Source: Streptomyces ortus (GTDB lineage: Bacteria > Actinomycetota > Actinomycetes > Streptomycetales > Streptomycetaceae). From it: DNA of 64,000 nt. The notes beneath the pieces were generated by a model. That model had not been told where the DNA came from and did no database searches. It saw nothing but the letters and a program-made list of their open reading frames with translations. How positions within the stretch are numbered: position 1 is the first letter of the stretch; each line of letters begins with the position of its first letter. This document shows, piece after piece, positions 8,453 through 17,451 of the stretch. The stretch spans positions 6,168,118 to 6,232,117 of the forward strand of contig NZ_JAIFZO010000002.1 of NCBI RefSeq assembly GCF_026341275.1, read 5' to 3'. Position numbers and translations under genes: made by a program.

Positions 8453-11400
8453 TTGACCGGCGTTCACTGGCAGCGCTCATCCGGGCACGGCGACGGGAAC
8501 CCCAGCACCGGGGCGTCGTCCCGCTCGGCGTTGCCCGAAGCCGACGCGGACCCCGCACCGCACTGGAAAGAGCTGGCCGACGCCGTATGGCTCGCGGCCC
8601 ACTGGGAACGTCACGCACGGCACGGCCCCGACCCGGGCGCCGAAGCCGGTGGCGGAACTCCTGCCCCACCGGGTGCGGCCGGCGGCACGGTTCGGCTTCC
8701 GCACAGCGGCCCGTCGGCCTCCGACCCCGTACAGCAGCCGCCCGAGGCCACCTCCGGTGACGGAGGTCGCTCCGGCGAACCGTCGATCCGGCCCGTTTCG
8801 TTGCCGGGCGGTGCTTTCGAGGACGCGACGACGCGGCCTCGGCTCTTATCCGATCCCGAGGGGTTCGAGGTCCTGCGTGTCGGCGGGCCGCTGCTGCCCG
8901 ACGCGGGATCGTCGCCCGCAGGACCGGCTCCGGGCAGGGAGACGGCCCGGCTCGCGCGTTCCCTGCACGGGCTCGGCCGCCGTGTTCCGTCCAGGCTCGC
9001 CAAAGAGCTGGACGAGGAGACCACCGCTGAGCGAGGCATCGTCGACGGGCTGTGGCTGCCCTTCCTCAAACCGGCCCTGACATCGTCCTTCGACCTTGTT
9101 CTGCTGATCGACGACGCGCCCACCATGCGGATCTGGAGCGACTGGGCCATTCGGCTGGCGCAGGCGGCCGAGGAGAGCGGGGCCTTCCGCGCCGTGCGTG
9201 TCGTCCGGGTCGCGGTTCCGCGCGCCGGAAAAGCGACCGTGCGCCGCGGCGCGGACCAGGCTCCCGCCGACCCCGCCGAACTGCTCGACGGAAGCGGCGA
9301 TCGCGTGTTCCTGGTCGTCACCGACGGTCTGGCCCACGGCTGGGCGGGCTCCGCGGCCGACACGCTGCTCAGCCGTCTGGGCCGGGCGGGCCCCACCGCG
9401 CTCGTCCACCTGCTGCCGCCCCACCTGCGCCACCGCACCTCGCTCGACCCTCATCAGGCGTTGCTCGCCGCCGGGGGATTCGGCGCGACCAACGAGAGCC
9501 TGGAGTACCGGCCGCCCGCCCACGGTCCCGACCCGATGCGTCCGCTGCCGGAGCGGGGCGACGGTGCCGTTCCCGTACCTGTGCTGTCCCGCAAGCCCGC
9601 GTCGATCGCCGCCTGGGCCGACCTCGTCACGGGGATGCACGGGGTGTCCCGCGAGCTGCCCGTCGTCCTGGCCGGCGCCCTCACGAAGGGTGCGCCCGCG
9701 CCGGGGCTGGACGCCCCAGGGCACGCCGGCGCCGCGCCGGACGCGGTGCGCCGCTTCTTCGGTCTCGCGTCTCCGGCCGCGCGCCGGATGGCGTCGCACA
9801 TGGCCGCCATGCCCTTCGACCTGGAACTGGTCGACCAGTACCGCAAACGGGTCACGCCGGCCACCGGCGTCGACGATCTCGCCGAGATCCTGATGGGCGG
9901 TCTGATCGACTGGAACGGGGCCGGCGACGAGCAGCCGGAGTTCGCCGACGGGATCCGGGAAGAGCTCCTCGCGACCGTGACCCGAACCGATCTCCACCTG
10001 ACGGTCGACGCACTGAGCGCCCTTCCGGCGGCCGGCGAGCAGGGCGTGGCGCTGCGCGACGCGCTGCGTGATCCGGAAGGCGCCGCGCTGCCCGACCCCG
10101 CGGAGCGGGCCTGGGTACTGACGCAGTTGGCCGCCCTGCGCGCACTGTCCGGTCGTCGTTACTCCGAACGTGCACAACGCATTGCACCGCATGCGCCACG
10201 ATTCGCGGCCGCTGTAGCAAAACCTGCCGTTTCTGGTGCTTCGTCCGGTGCGGGATCGGGCAGTGAGAAACCCGAGTCGAGAGTCCCCGATCCTGATCCA
10301 CCTGGAGAGCATGTGGCGAGCCCGGTTACCGAAACATCCCTACCCGAGTCCCCGGAGGCTGAGCCCCCCATGCCGAGCAGCGCGGCCGGAACACCGGCGA
10401 CCGGAACACCGGCGATCGGAACGCCGGCTCTCATGGTGAACGTTCCGTTGCGGAACACCTCGTTCGTGGGCCGGACGGAGCTCCTCCAGGCGGTGGAGAG
10501 GCGGCTGGACACCCAGGACACCGCCGCTGTGCTGCCGCATGCGCTGCACGGGCTTGGTGGGGTGGGGAAATCGCAGCTCGCGCTGGAATACGTCTACCGT
10601 CACCAGCGGGAATACAACGTGATCTGCTGGATTCCGGCCGAGCGGGAGAGCCTGATCCTGACGGCACTCGCGGGTCTGGCCGTCCGTCTGCGCGTGACCC
10701 CCGCGGGCCAGGACGGAAGCAACGCCCCGGCCGCCAACACGGCCGTACCGGCTGTCCTCGAAGCGCTGCGCACGGGGTCGCCGTACGACAAATGGCTGCT
10801 GATTTTCGACAATGCCGAGAATATCGAACTGGTTCGCCGCTTTTTCCCCGGGAACGGCCCTGGAAAGATCATTGTCACGTCGCGGAACCCCGAATGGGAA
10901 CGAGTGGCGTCGCCTCTTCAGGTGAACGTGTTCGAGAGGCAGGAATCGGTTGAGCTTCTTCAGAAGCGTTCCCCGGACCTCTCCGCGGAGGATGCCGACC
11001 TGCTCGCCGGGGCCCTGGGCGACCTGCCGCTCGCCGTGGAGCAGGCGGGAGCCTGGCGCGCGGTCACGGGCATGCTCGTCGAGGACTACATCGACCTGTT
11101 GGACCGGCGCAGTCCGGAGATCCTCCACCTCGACCCGGCCCCTGACTACCCGGTCTCCGTCGCCGCGGCGTGGGACATCTCGCTGGAGCGGATCAAGGAG
11201 AACAGCCCCGGGGCGCGCGAACTCCTGGACATCTGCGCCTGTATGGCCCCCGAGCCCATTCCGCTCTCGCTGCTGCGCAGGAGCCGCGGAATCGACATCT
11301 CGCCCCACATCGACCCCATTCTCGGCGAGGCGATCAAACGCGGCCGGGCCGTTCGCGCCCTGACCCAGTTCTCCTTGGTAAAACTGGACCTGCGAGCCAA

Positions 11401-12922
11401 CACACTCCAGATGCACCGTCTGCTGCAAAATGTGCTCCTCGCCAAGCAGGGGCCCGAGGAACGTGAGCGTATGCAAAACGCGGCCCACCAGCTTCTGTCG
11501 GCGGCCAAACCCGGCCACTACGCATCGTCGCAGGAATGGCCCGCCTATCAGGCGCTGCTACCGCACGTGCTGAGCTCCCAGGCTGTGACGAACACGGACA
11601 GGGATGTCCGTGAACTGGTCTACGACACCACGCTGTTCCTCTACTTCTGGGGTGACCACGAAGGTGCCGCCGCCCTCGCGCGGCAGGCCCACACCGCATG
11701 GCTCGACACCTCCGGCGAGGAGGACGTCCACGTCATCCGCATCTCGAAGATCCTGGCGTTCCTGCTGCGTATTGTCGGTGAGGGCGCCGAGTCCATCCAG
11801 CACAACGAAAAGGCGCTGGAGCTCTCGCGCCGAGGGGTGGTCGAGGAGGAGGACCTCATCGACTCCATGATCGAACTGGCCGACGCACGACGCTACCAGG
11901 GCAGGTTCGAGGAGGCCCGTGACCTCGGGCAGGAAGCCACCGAACGTGCGCGTGCCCAGTTGGGACTGGACGACGAGATCGCCTTGCGGGCCGCGCACAG
12001 CTGGGGCGTGGACCTCCGGCTGTGCGGTCAGTTCCGTGAGGCGCTGCCCATGGATCAGGAGACTGCACGGTTGCGCGAGGAGATGCTCGGTCCTGCCAGC
12101 TTCCTCACGTTGAACACACTCAACGGCCTGGCGCTCGACATGCGCGAGAGCGGGGACTACCCAGGCGCCCGCGTGTTCCAGGAGGACGTGCACCGCCAAG
12201 CGCGCGCCGCCCTCGGTGACGACCACCCGCTCACCCTGCGCATCGCCGGCAATCTGGCGGTCTGCCGACGTCGGGACGGTGCGATCGCCGATGCGGCCAA
12301 GCTCTCCGACGAGACCCTGCACGCTTTCGTGGCCGGGTACACGAGCAGCCACCCCGAGTCTCTGGCGATGGCCATCAACGTCAGTGTCGACCGGCGTCTC
12401 GCCGGTGACCTGGACGGCTCGCGTGCGCTGGGCGAGGCGACTCTGGCCGGCTGCACGAAGCGCTTCGGCCCCACCCACGCCTACACCCTGCTCATGAAGG
12501 CCAACCTCGCCGCCACCCTGCGGGGTCTCGGGGATCTCGCCCTCGCGCAGGAGTACGAGGACGACGCCGCCACCCAGCTCGCGCGGACACTCGGAGCCCA
12601 CCATGTGACGACACTGACGGTCAGCATCGGTCAGGCGAACTCGGCATACGCGCTGCTGGACTTCGAGCAGGCCCGCCAGATCGACGAGGCCGGTCTTCCG
12701 CTGCTGACCGAGGCCGCGGGAGCTGAACACCCGCTCACTCTTGCCTGTGCCTCGAACCTGGCACTCGACCTCAGAGGGCTGGGACGAGTGCCGGAGGCGG
12801 ACGAGATGGAGCGGCGAGCGGTCCAGGGCTTCGGGCGAGTGGTCCGGGAGGACCATCCGTGGCTCGTCGCGGTCCGCCTGCGTCGGCGGATCGAGTGCGA
12901 CATCGCACCGATGCCGCTGTGA
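8453..12922 (+). CDS. fxsT-like: FxSxx-COOH-system-like protein: vWA-like/SAV_2336 region, NB-ARC ATPase, TPR repeats
   Basis: About 1489 residues. Order: SAV_2336-like N-terminus (ELADAVWLAAHWERHA, about residues 43-58); Pro/Ser-rich linker; degenerate vWA domain (FDLVLLIDDAPTMRIW at about 213, with the metal-site DxSxS not kept); a low-complexity linker with TPATGTPAIGTPA; an NB-ARC/STAND NTPase with GLGGVGKSQLALEY (about 700), KWLLIFDNAENI (Walker B, about 780) and GDLPLAVEQAGAW; then about ten TPR-like helical repeats from about 1090 to the end. This layout matches the FxsT proteins of the FxSxx-COOH locus: a sensor that oligomerises on ATP. The start is uncertain. TTG 8453 has AAGGG 8 bases upstream; a GTG at 8378, overlapping the ATPase gene, is the alternative. 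One TTA codon is at 8846-8848. Confidence 0.88.
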   Translation: MTGVHWQRSSGHGDGNPSTGASSRSALPEADADPAPHWKELADAVWLAAHWERHARHGPDPGAEAGGGTPAPPGAAGGTVRLPHSGPSASDPVQQPPEATSGDGGRSGEPSIRPVSLPGGAFEDATTRPRLLSDPEGFEVLRVGGPLLPDAGSSPAGPAPGRETARLARSLHGLGRRVPSRLAKELDEETTAERGIVDGLWLPFLKPALTSSFDLVLLIDDAPTMRIWSDWAIRLAQAAEESGAFRAVRVVRVAVPRAGKATVRRGADQAPADPAELLDGSGDRVFLVVTDGLAHGWAGSAADTLLSRLGRAGPTALVHLLPPHLRHRTSLDPHQALLAAGGFGATNESLEYRPPAHGPDPMRPLPERGDGAVPVPVLSRKPASIAAWADLVTGMHGVSRELPVVLAGALTKGAPAPGLDAPGHAGAAPDAVRRFFGLASPAARRMASHMAAMPFDLELVDQYRKRVTPATGVDDLAEILMGGLIDWNGAGDEQPEFADGIREELLATVTRTDLHLTVDALSALPAAGEQGVALRDALRDPEGAALPDPAERAWVLTQLAALRALSGRRYSERAQRIAPHAPRFAAAVAKPAVSGASSGAGSGSEKPESRVPDPDPPGEHVASPVTETSLPESPEAEPPMPSSAAGTPATGTPAIGTPALMVNVPLRNTSFVGRTELLQAVERRLDTQDTAAVLPHALHGLGGVGKSQLALEYVYRHQREYNVICWIPAERESLILTALAGLAVRLRVTPAGQDGSNAPAANTAVPAVLEALRTGSPYDKWLLIFDNAENIELVRRFFPGNGPGKIIVTSRNPEWERVASPLQVNVFERQESVELLQKRSPDLSAEDADLLAGALGDLPLAVEQAGAWRAVTGMLVEDYIDLLDRRSPEILHLDPAPDYPVSVAAAWDISLERIKENSPGARELLDICACMAPEPIPLSLLRRSRGIDISPHIDPILGEAIKRGRAVRALTQFSLVKLDLRANTLQMHRLLQNVLLAKQGPEERERMQNAAHQLLSAAKPGHYASSQEWPAYQALLPHVLSSQAVTNTDRDVRELVYDTTLFLYFWGDHEGAAALARQAHTAWLDTSGEEDVHVIRISKILAFLLRIVGEGAESIQHNEKALELSRRGVVEEEDLIDSMIELADARRYQGRFEEARDLGQEATERARAQLGLDDEIALRAAHSWGVDLRLCGQFREALPMDQETARLREEMLGPASFLTLNTLNGLALDMRESGDYPGARVFQEDVHRQARAALGDDHPLTLRIAGNLAVCRRRDGAIADAAKLSDETLHAFVAGYTSSHPESLAMAINVSVDRRLAGDLDGSRALGEATLAGCTKRFGPTHAYTLLMKANLAATLRGLGDLALAQEYEDDAATQLARTLGAHHVTTLTVSIGQANSAYALLDFEQARQIDEAGLPLLTEAAGAEHPLTLACASNLALDLRGLGRVPEADEMERRAVQGFGRVVREDHPWLVAVRLRRRIECDIAPMPL

Positions 12923-13034
12923 CACGGCGTCCCGGGCAGGCTCGGCACGCCGTGCCGTCCGAAACGGGACGCGGTACCGGTCATCACAGGGACGAAGCCG
13001 TACGGGAACCTTGAGGGGCGTCAGGGGGGGACAC

Positions 13035-14207
13035 ATGGCGACCGTTGTGTTCATTCATGGGACCGGGGTGCGCGAGCCTGGTTTCTCGGCCCTGACCGGG
13101 CGGGTGGCCGCAGGGCTCGGGGCCCTGCGGGACGGACTTCGTGTCGTGCCGTACTACTGGGGCGGTCCGCACGGTGCCACGCTGGCCGGCGGCGGGTTGA
13201 GCCTGCCGCCGGAGGCGGGCGCCGGGCGTGGCCTCGGAGATGTTTTGGCCGGGTCGGGCCCGGACGACGAGACGTCCGCCTGGGCGGTGCTGTACGCCGA
13301 CCCCGACGCCGAACTCGCCCTGGCGGCGGCGGAGACGGCGTCGGCCACCGAGCGCCCGCCGGGCTCCGTACCCCAGGAACAGCAGATACAGGCCCTCCTG
13401 GAGAAGCTGGCCGCGCAGGGGGACGGCCCCGCCGGCGAGCTCGGCCCCGGGCTGGCGGATGCCGCGTCGGAGCTGGCGGCCCATCCCCTGCTGGGTCCCG
13501 CGGCCACAGCGCTGCCTCCCGACGAACTCGCGGCGGTCGCGGCTCGCCGGCTGGTCGCGAGGACCGTCGCCGACGCGCTGGAGGCCGACGATCCGCTCAT
13601 CCCGACCGGTGACACCAGGGACGCCGTGGTGGACCGCGTCGCCCAGGCGCTCGGTGCACCACCCCAGGGCGTGGAACGAGGTCTGGGAGCAGGGCTGTTA
13701 CGACTGGTGGGCCGCGGCGCTTCCCGAGCAGTCGTACACCGCCGACGGGCACTGACCGAGGCCGCCCATCCCGCGGCCGGGGACGTCCTGCGGTACCTCA
13801 GCAGGGGCGAGGCGGTCCGGGCGGACCTGCGCGAGCTGGTCGCGGGCCTCGAACCGCCCGTCACCCTCGTCGGTCACAGTCTCGGCGGGGTCATCGCCCT
13901 GGACACGCTGGTCACCGCGCCGCTCCCACAAGTCTGCCTGCTGGTCACCGCGGGCTCGCAGGCACCGTTCCTCTACGAGCTGGGCGCCCTGCCCTCTCTC
14001 GTGCATCCCGCGCCCCTGCCGGCGCACGTCCCGCCCTGGCTGAATCTGTACGACCGCCGCGACCTGCTCAGTTACCTGGGCGCCGGTCTCTTCGACGAAC
14101 GGGTCACCGACACCGCCGTCGACAGCCGTCAGCCGTTTCCCGCGTCCCACAGTGCCTACTGGACCCATCCCGACGTGTACCGGCACATCGCGGACCGGCT
14201 GCCGTGA
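13035..14207 (+). CDS. Alpha/beta-hydrolase (putative lipase/esterase effector)
   Basis: A 390-residue serine hydrolase. The N-terminal strand VVFIHGTGVREPGF gives the oxyanion HGTG. The nucleophile elbow is LVGHSLGGVIALD (Ser at about residue 282). Candidate acid and base are the Asp of NLYDRRDLLSYLG and the His of YWTHPDVYRHI near the C-terminus. A long variable insert (about 60-250) lies between strand and nucleophile. It starts after a strong GGGGGG ribosome-binding site (13025-13030), 112 bases after the giant gene. Its stop overlaps the caspase GTG. A TTA codon occurs at 13698-13700. In conflict loci such hydrolases are candidate effectors that attack lipids or act as peptidases; that role is inferred from context. 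Confidence 0.85.
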   Translation: MATVVFIHGTGVREPGFSALTGRVAAGLGALRDGLRVVPYYWGGPHGATLAGGGLSLPPEAGAGRGLGDVLAGSGPDDETSAWAVLYADPDAELALAAAETASATERPPGSVPQEQQIQALLEKLAAQGDGPAGELGPGLADAASELAAHPLLGPAATALPPDELAAVAARRLVARTVADALEADDPLIPTGDTRDAVVDRVAQALGAPPQGVERGLGAGLLRLVGRGASRAVVHRRRALTEAAHPAAGDVLRYLSRGEAVRADLRELVAGLEPPVTLVGHSLGGVIALDTLVTAPLPQVCLLVTAGSQAPFLYELGALPSLVHPAPLPAHVPPWLNLYDRRDLLSYLGAGLFDERVTDTAVDSRQPFPASHSAYWTHPDVYRHIADRLP

Positions 14208-15328
14208 CCGGACCGGAAGCGGCGGGGAAGGGGCAGGATCCGCGCCGGGTGCACGCCCTGATCGTCGGCATCGAGCAGTACGGCGCGGGCGGTGCGTGGG
14301 ACCTGCCCGGACCTGCCAGGGATGCCCTCGCGTTCCACCGACTGCTGAAGCTCGCCGGAGTGCCGGACTCCCAACTGCGCCTGCACCTGGCACCCTTGCC
14401 CCCGTTCGCCCCCGACACCCCCTACCGGCCCGCCGACCACGCGACTCTGCGGCGCGCGCTCGTACGAGAACTCGCCGCCGCCCAGGGCGAGGTGCTGTGG
14501 GTGTGGTGGGGCGGCCACGGGGTTCTCGACCGCGCGGACCACCTCCGGCTGCTGTGCTCCGACGCGACCACCGGGGACAAGGTGGCTCTCGATCTGGATA
14601 CCGCCCTGGCCCGGTATGCCGGCGACGCCGTTCCCGCACTGACCGAGCAACTGTGGCTGGTGGACGCCTGCGAGACCTTCGAAGAGGCGCTGTCCTTCAG
14701 GGACCCGCTGCCCGACGACGCCCTCCCGGTGGGACGGCGCAACCTCGCACACCGGCAGGCGATGCTGCGGGCCGCGGGCCGAGGCCGGGCCGCGGCCAAC
14801 GATCCCGTGCGCGCCACCGGCCTCTTCTCCGAGATCCTGCTCGACCTGCTCGCGGAGCGGGCCGGGGCGCTGCCCGCCCTGCCCGATCCGGAGGAACTCT
14901 TTTCCGCCGTGCGGGTTCGCGTGGCGGCGCTGCGCGAGGCGGGCCGGACGTTGCAGCACCCCGAGATCCGGCTGTGGAGTCCGCAGCGGACCGAGACGCT
15001 GCCGCCGGCGCAGGAGCGTGGCCTGTCTCCGCTGCTCCGGGCGGTGGAGGCGGTCATGGCCTACGACTGGACGGCCGATCCCGTCGAACGGCAGGCCATC
15101 GTCGCCGCGTTGGGCCCCCGGATCCATGCGACGCTGCCCCGTCACAGCAAGGCCCGCACCGATGTCACCGGCATCCTCAACTCGCTCGGCCGTCGTCGGC
15201 CTGAGGATCTGTGGGAGCTGTTCGACGTCGTGGTGTCCGTCGACGACGACACCGACAAACGAGCGGAACTCGCCGACGCGCTGCGGGAATTCGCGACATA
15301 CCATGCCCAACGGCGTCGTCCGGGCTGA
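14204..15328 (+). CDS. Caspase family peptidase (C14) of the conflict operon
   Basis: A 374-residue caspase/metacaspase-like protein. The p20-like domain begins with HALIVGIEQYGAGGAWDLPG (residues 11-30). The catalytic His lies in WVWWGGHGVLDR (about residue 104) and the catalytic Cys in LWLVDACETF (about residue 154), so the dyad is intact. The C-terminal 130 residues are helical with no recognised domain. GTG start overlapping the upstream TGA (GTGA). Caspase-like proteases are common effectors or processing enzymes in VMAP/STAND systems, cleaving a partner or host proteins once the ATPase sensor is triggered. The target is unknown. Confidence 0.9.
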   Translation: MTGPEAAGKGQDPRRVHALIVGIEQYGAGGAWDLPGPARDALAFHRLLKLAGVPDSQLRLHLAPLPPFAPDTPYRPADHATLRRALVRELAAAQGEVLWVWWGGHGVLDRADHLRLLCSDATTGDKVALDLDTALARYAGDAVPALTEQLWLVDACETFEEALSFRDPLPDDALPVGRRNLAHRQAMLRAAGRGRAAANDPVRATGLFSEILLDLLAERAGALPALPDPEELFSAVRVRVAALREAGRTLQHPEIRLWSPQRTETLPPAQERGLSPLLRAVEAVMAYDWTADPVERQAIVAALGPRIHATLPRHSKARTDVTGILNSLGRRRPEDLWELFDVVVSVDDDTDKRAELADALREFATYHAQRRRPG

Positions 15329-15428
15329 TCCGGTGGCGTGATCGTACGGCTTTCCGACAAGGGCTGTGTTCGTCATGATGGACAGTACGCGGGGCATCGA
15401 GTGCCACTGCCTGAGAAAGGGATGCGCC

Positions 15429-15659
15429 TTGGACCAGTCGCATGCTCTGCACGACGCTCAAGCCGCCGCCCGCGAGCCGGTCGTCACGGCAGACGGTGCC
15501 CACGACTGGGAGTCCGAGCTGCCCGACCTCGCGACGCTGTCACTGGCCGCCCTCGACGGTCTCCCTCCGCTCGGCGAGGACTCCCGTGTGCTCGCCGAGG
15601 TTCTGCGCGCCCGGGACAGCGTAAAAGGCGGAGGTGAACCGCAAGGCAGAGCGGAATGA
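15429..15659 (+). CDS. Small FxSxx-family-like precursor protein without a C-terminal FxSxx
   Basis: A 76-residue acidic protein if it starts at TTG 15429, which has GAGAAAGG (15413-15420) at good spacing. The alternative start at GTG 15366 (97 residues) adds three cysteines. The centre ELPDLATLSLAALDGLPPLG resembles the conserved leader helix of FxSxx-COOH proteins (D-L-x-x-x-S-L-x-x-L), but the C-terminus reads SVKGGGEPQGRAE and has no Phe-x-Ser. Its stop overlaps the start of the HExxH enzyme (ATGA), so it is the probable peptide substrate of that enzyme. A leader-bearing RiPP-like or modified-tag protein is my inference; the homology is short. Confidence 0.6.
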   Translation: MDQSHALHDAQAAAREPVVTADGAHDWESELPDLATLSLAALDGLPPLGEDSRVLAEVLRARDSVKGGGEPQGRAE

Positions 15660-17419
15660 CGGTCCCCGCGCCCGAAGCGCGTCCGTCCGCCCGACCGGAG
15701 GCCCCGCGAATGACCAGCAAGCAGTCGGACCTCCCGCTTCGCATGCCGGGGCGGCTTTTCAACGAGCTGGCCACCGGCGGGAGTTCGGCCGACGCCCTGA
15801 CCTTTCTGGCGCGCAGTGAACGCGCCCGCAGACTGCTGCTTCTGCGCACCCTGCTCGTCCGCCTCGGCACACTGCCCACACCGCTCGACACTCCCGCCGA
15901 CGCGTGGCGAACCCTCAAGGCCGCCGCGGACCGGGCCCCCGGACCCGTCGACCGGCTGCTTCTCGCCCCGCAGACCGGCGGCTGGCTCGGCCACGTACTG
16001 CGCCGTCTGCACGGCAGCGCTGCGGGCGGTCCGCCCCTGTGGGTCGAGACAGGCCACCTCAGCGCGCTGGCCGTGGCGGCGGCTCTGCGGGCCGGCACGG
16101 ACGCCGACCTGAAGGTGCCGCTCCTCGACGGCGCCCTCGTCCTTCCCTCCCTGGGCCTGGCGCGGCTGCCCGGCGCACCACGCGGGCCGTCGGCCGGCCG
16201 GGCGAACGTGCGCGGCGGCGAGCTGACGCTCACGTCGGAGGTGGTGGACAGCCCGCCTGTCGTCCTCCGCCGTCCCACCGCCGTACTCGTGGGCACTGCG
16301 GGGGCCGTACCCGACATCGACCCGCACTGGACGCCGCTGCGCGTCCTCACGCTCCGGCGGCCGTCGGGAACAGCCTCCGTCACCCTGGACGACCTCGACC
16401 CCTACCGCGACCTCGACGACCCCCTCGCGCCCGCCCGGCTCCACGCCGGGGAAGCGACCGCATGGCAGCGGCTGTTCGAGGAGTCCGCTCTGATCGTCTC
16501 CGCCGGCGGTACGGACGGGCCCGGTCGCCTGGACGCCGCCGAGATCCGCGCCGTGGTGCCATGGGGCCGTACCACCGCACTTCCCGAGGCCCCGCCCACC
16601 GTGCGGCTCTCCGCCTCCAGTGGCGACTCCTACGCCGCCATGGTCATCGCCCGGCCCGCCGGTGCCCTCGCGCTCGCCGAAACGCTGGTGCACGAGTTCC
16701 AGCACAGCAAACTGGCCGCCCTGCTCCATCTGTTCCCGCTGCTCGACGACGACCGCGAGGAGCGCTACTACGCTCCGTGGCGCGGCGACCCCCGACACCT
16801 CACCGGCCTGCTGCACGGCGCGTACGCCTTCACGGGCGTCGCGGGCTTCTGGCGCGACCGCCTCGCCGAGGCCCGGCGGCCCGAGGAGGCGGAGGTGGCC
16901 GGCTACCACTTCGCGCTGCGCCGGACGCAGAGCCGTCTCGTCGTGCGCACCCTGCTGACGAGCGGTCGGATGACCGTCCAGGGCAGGGCCTTCGCGGCGG
17001 GGCTCGCCCGCACGCTCGACGGCTGGCTGCGTGAGCCCGTCCCGGCGACCGCTCTCGCCAGGGCCCGCACGGCCGCGGCCCTGCACCGCACCGAATGGCG
17101 ACTGCGCAACGTGCTGCCCGGGCAGATGTCGTCGGCGTCAGCGGACACGCTCGTGCTCCGCACCGAGCGGACGTCCTGGTCCGACAGCCGCACCTACGCC
17201 TTCGCGACTCCGCCCGCAGTGCCGCGTACCGCCGACGAGTATCTCGCCGCCGGTGATCCGGCAGCCGCGCTCGCCCGGTACGGGGACATCCTCACCGCCG
17301 ACTCGGCGGAACCGCACATCCTCGCCGGCTGGATCGTCGCCCGCGCCACCCTCGGTGGCGGCCGGGTGTCCCGCAGGATGCTGGCCCGGCCCGAACTGCT
17401 CCAGCCGCTGAGCCGATGA
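15656..17419 (+). CDS. HExxH-motif (aKG-HExxH-type) peptide beta-hydroxylase
   Basis: A 587-residue protein with VHEFQHSKLAALLHLFPLL; the HEFQH metal motif is at about residues 346-350. It is followed by DDREERYYAPWRGDPRHLTGLLHGAYAFTGVAGFW, the extended signature of the mod_HExxH family found in FxSxx-COOH loci. Relatives, once annotated as proteases, are now known as 2-oxoglutarate- and iron-dependent peptide beta-hydroxylases. A TPR-like helical pair (DEYLAAGDPAAALARYGDIL) ends the protein. ATG 15656 overlaps the stop of the small protein; an internal ATG at 15710 is possible but lacks the coupling. No radical SAM enzyme is fused or adjacent, unlike many FxsB loci. It ends 32 bases from the convergent NAD-kinase-like gene. 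Confidence 0.85.
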   Translation: MTVPAPEARPSARPEAPRMTSKQSDLPLRMPGRLFNELATGGSSADALTFLARSERARRLLLLRTLLVRLGTLPTPLDTPADAWRTLKAAADRAPGPVDRLLLAPQTGGWLGHVLRRLHGSAAGGPPLWVETGHLSALAVAAALRAGTDADLKVPLLDGALVLPSLGLARLPGAPRGPSAGRANVRGGELTLTSEVVDSPPVVLRRPTAVLVGTAGAVPDIDPHWTPLRVLTLRRPSGTASVTLDDLDPYRDLDDPLAPARLHAGEATAWQRLFEESALIVSAGGTDGPGRLDAAEIRAVVPWGRTTALPEAPPTVRLSASSGDSYAAMVIARPAGALALAETLVHEFQHSKLAALLHLFPLLDDDREERYYAPWRGDPRHLTGLLHGAYAFTGVAGFWRDRLAEARRPEEAEVAGYHFALRRTQSRLVVRTLLTSGRMTVQGRAFAAGLARTLDGWLREPVPATALARARTAAALHRTEWRLRNVLPGQMSSASADTLVLRTERTSWSDSRTYAFATPPAVPRTADEYLAAGDPAAALARYGDILTADSAEPHILAGWIVARATLGGGRVSRRMLARPELLQPLSR

Positions 17420-17451
17420 GCCGCTGAGCGGACCAGTGGTCCGTGCCCGGC

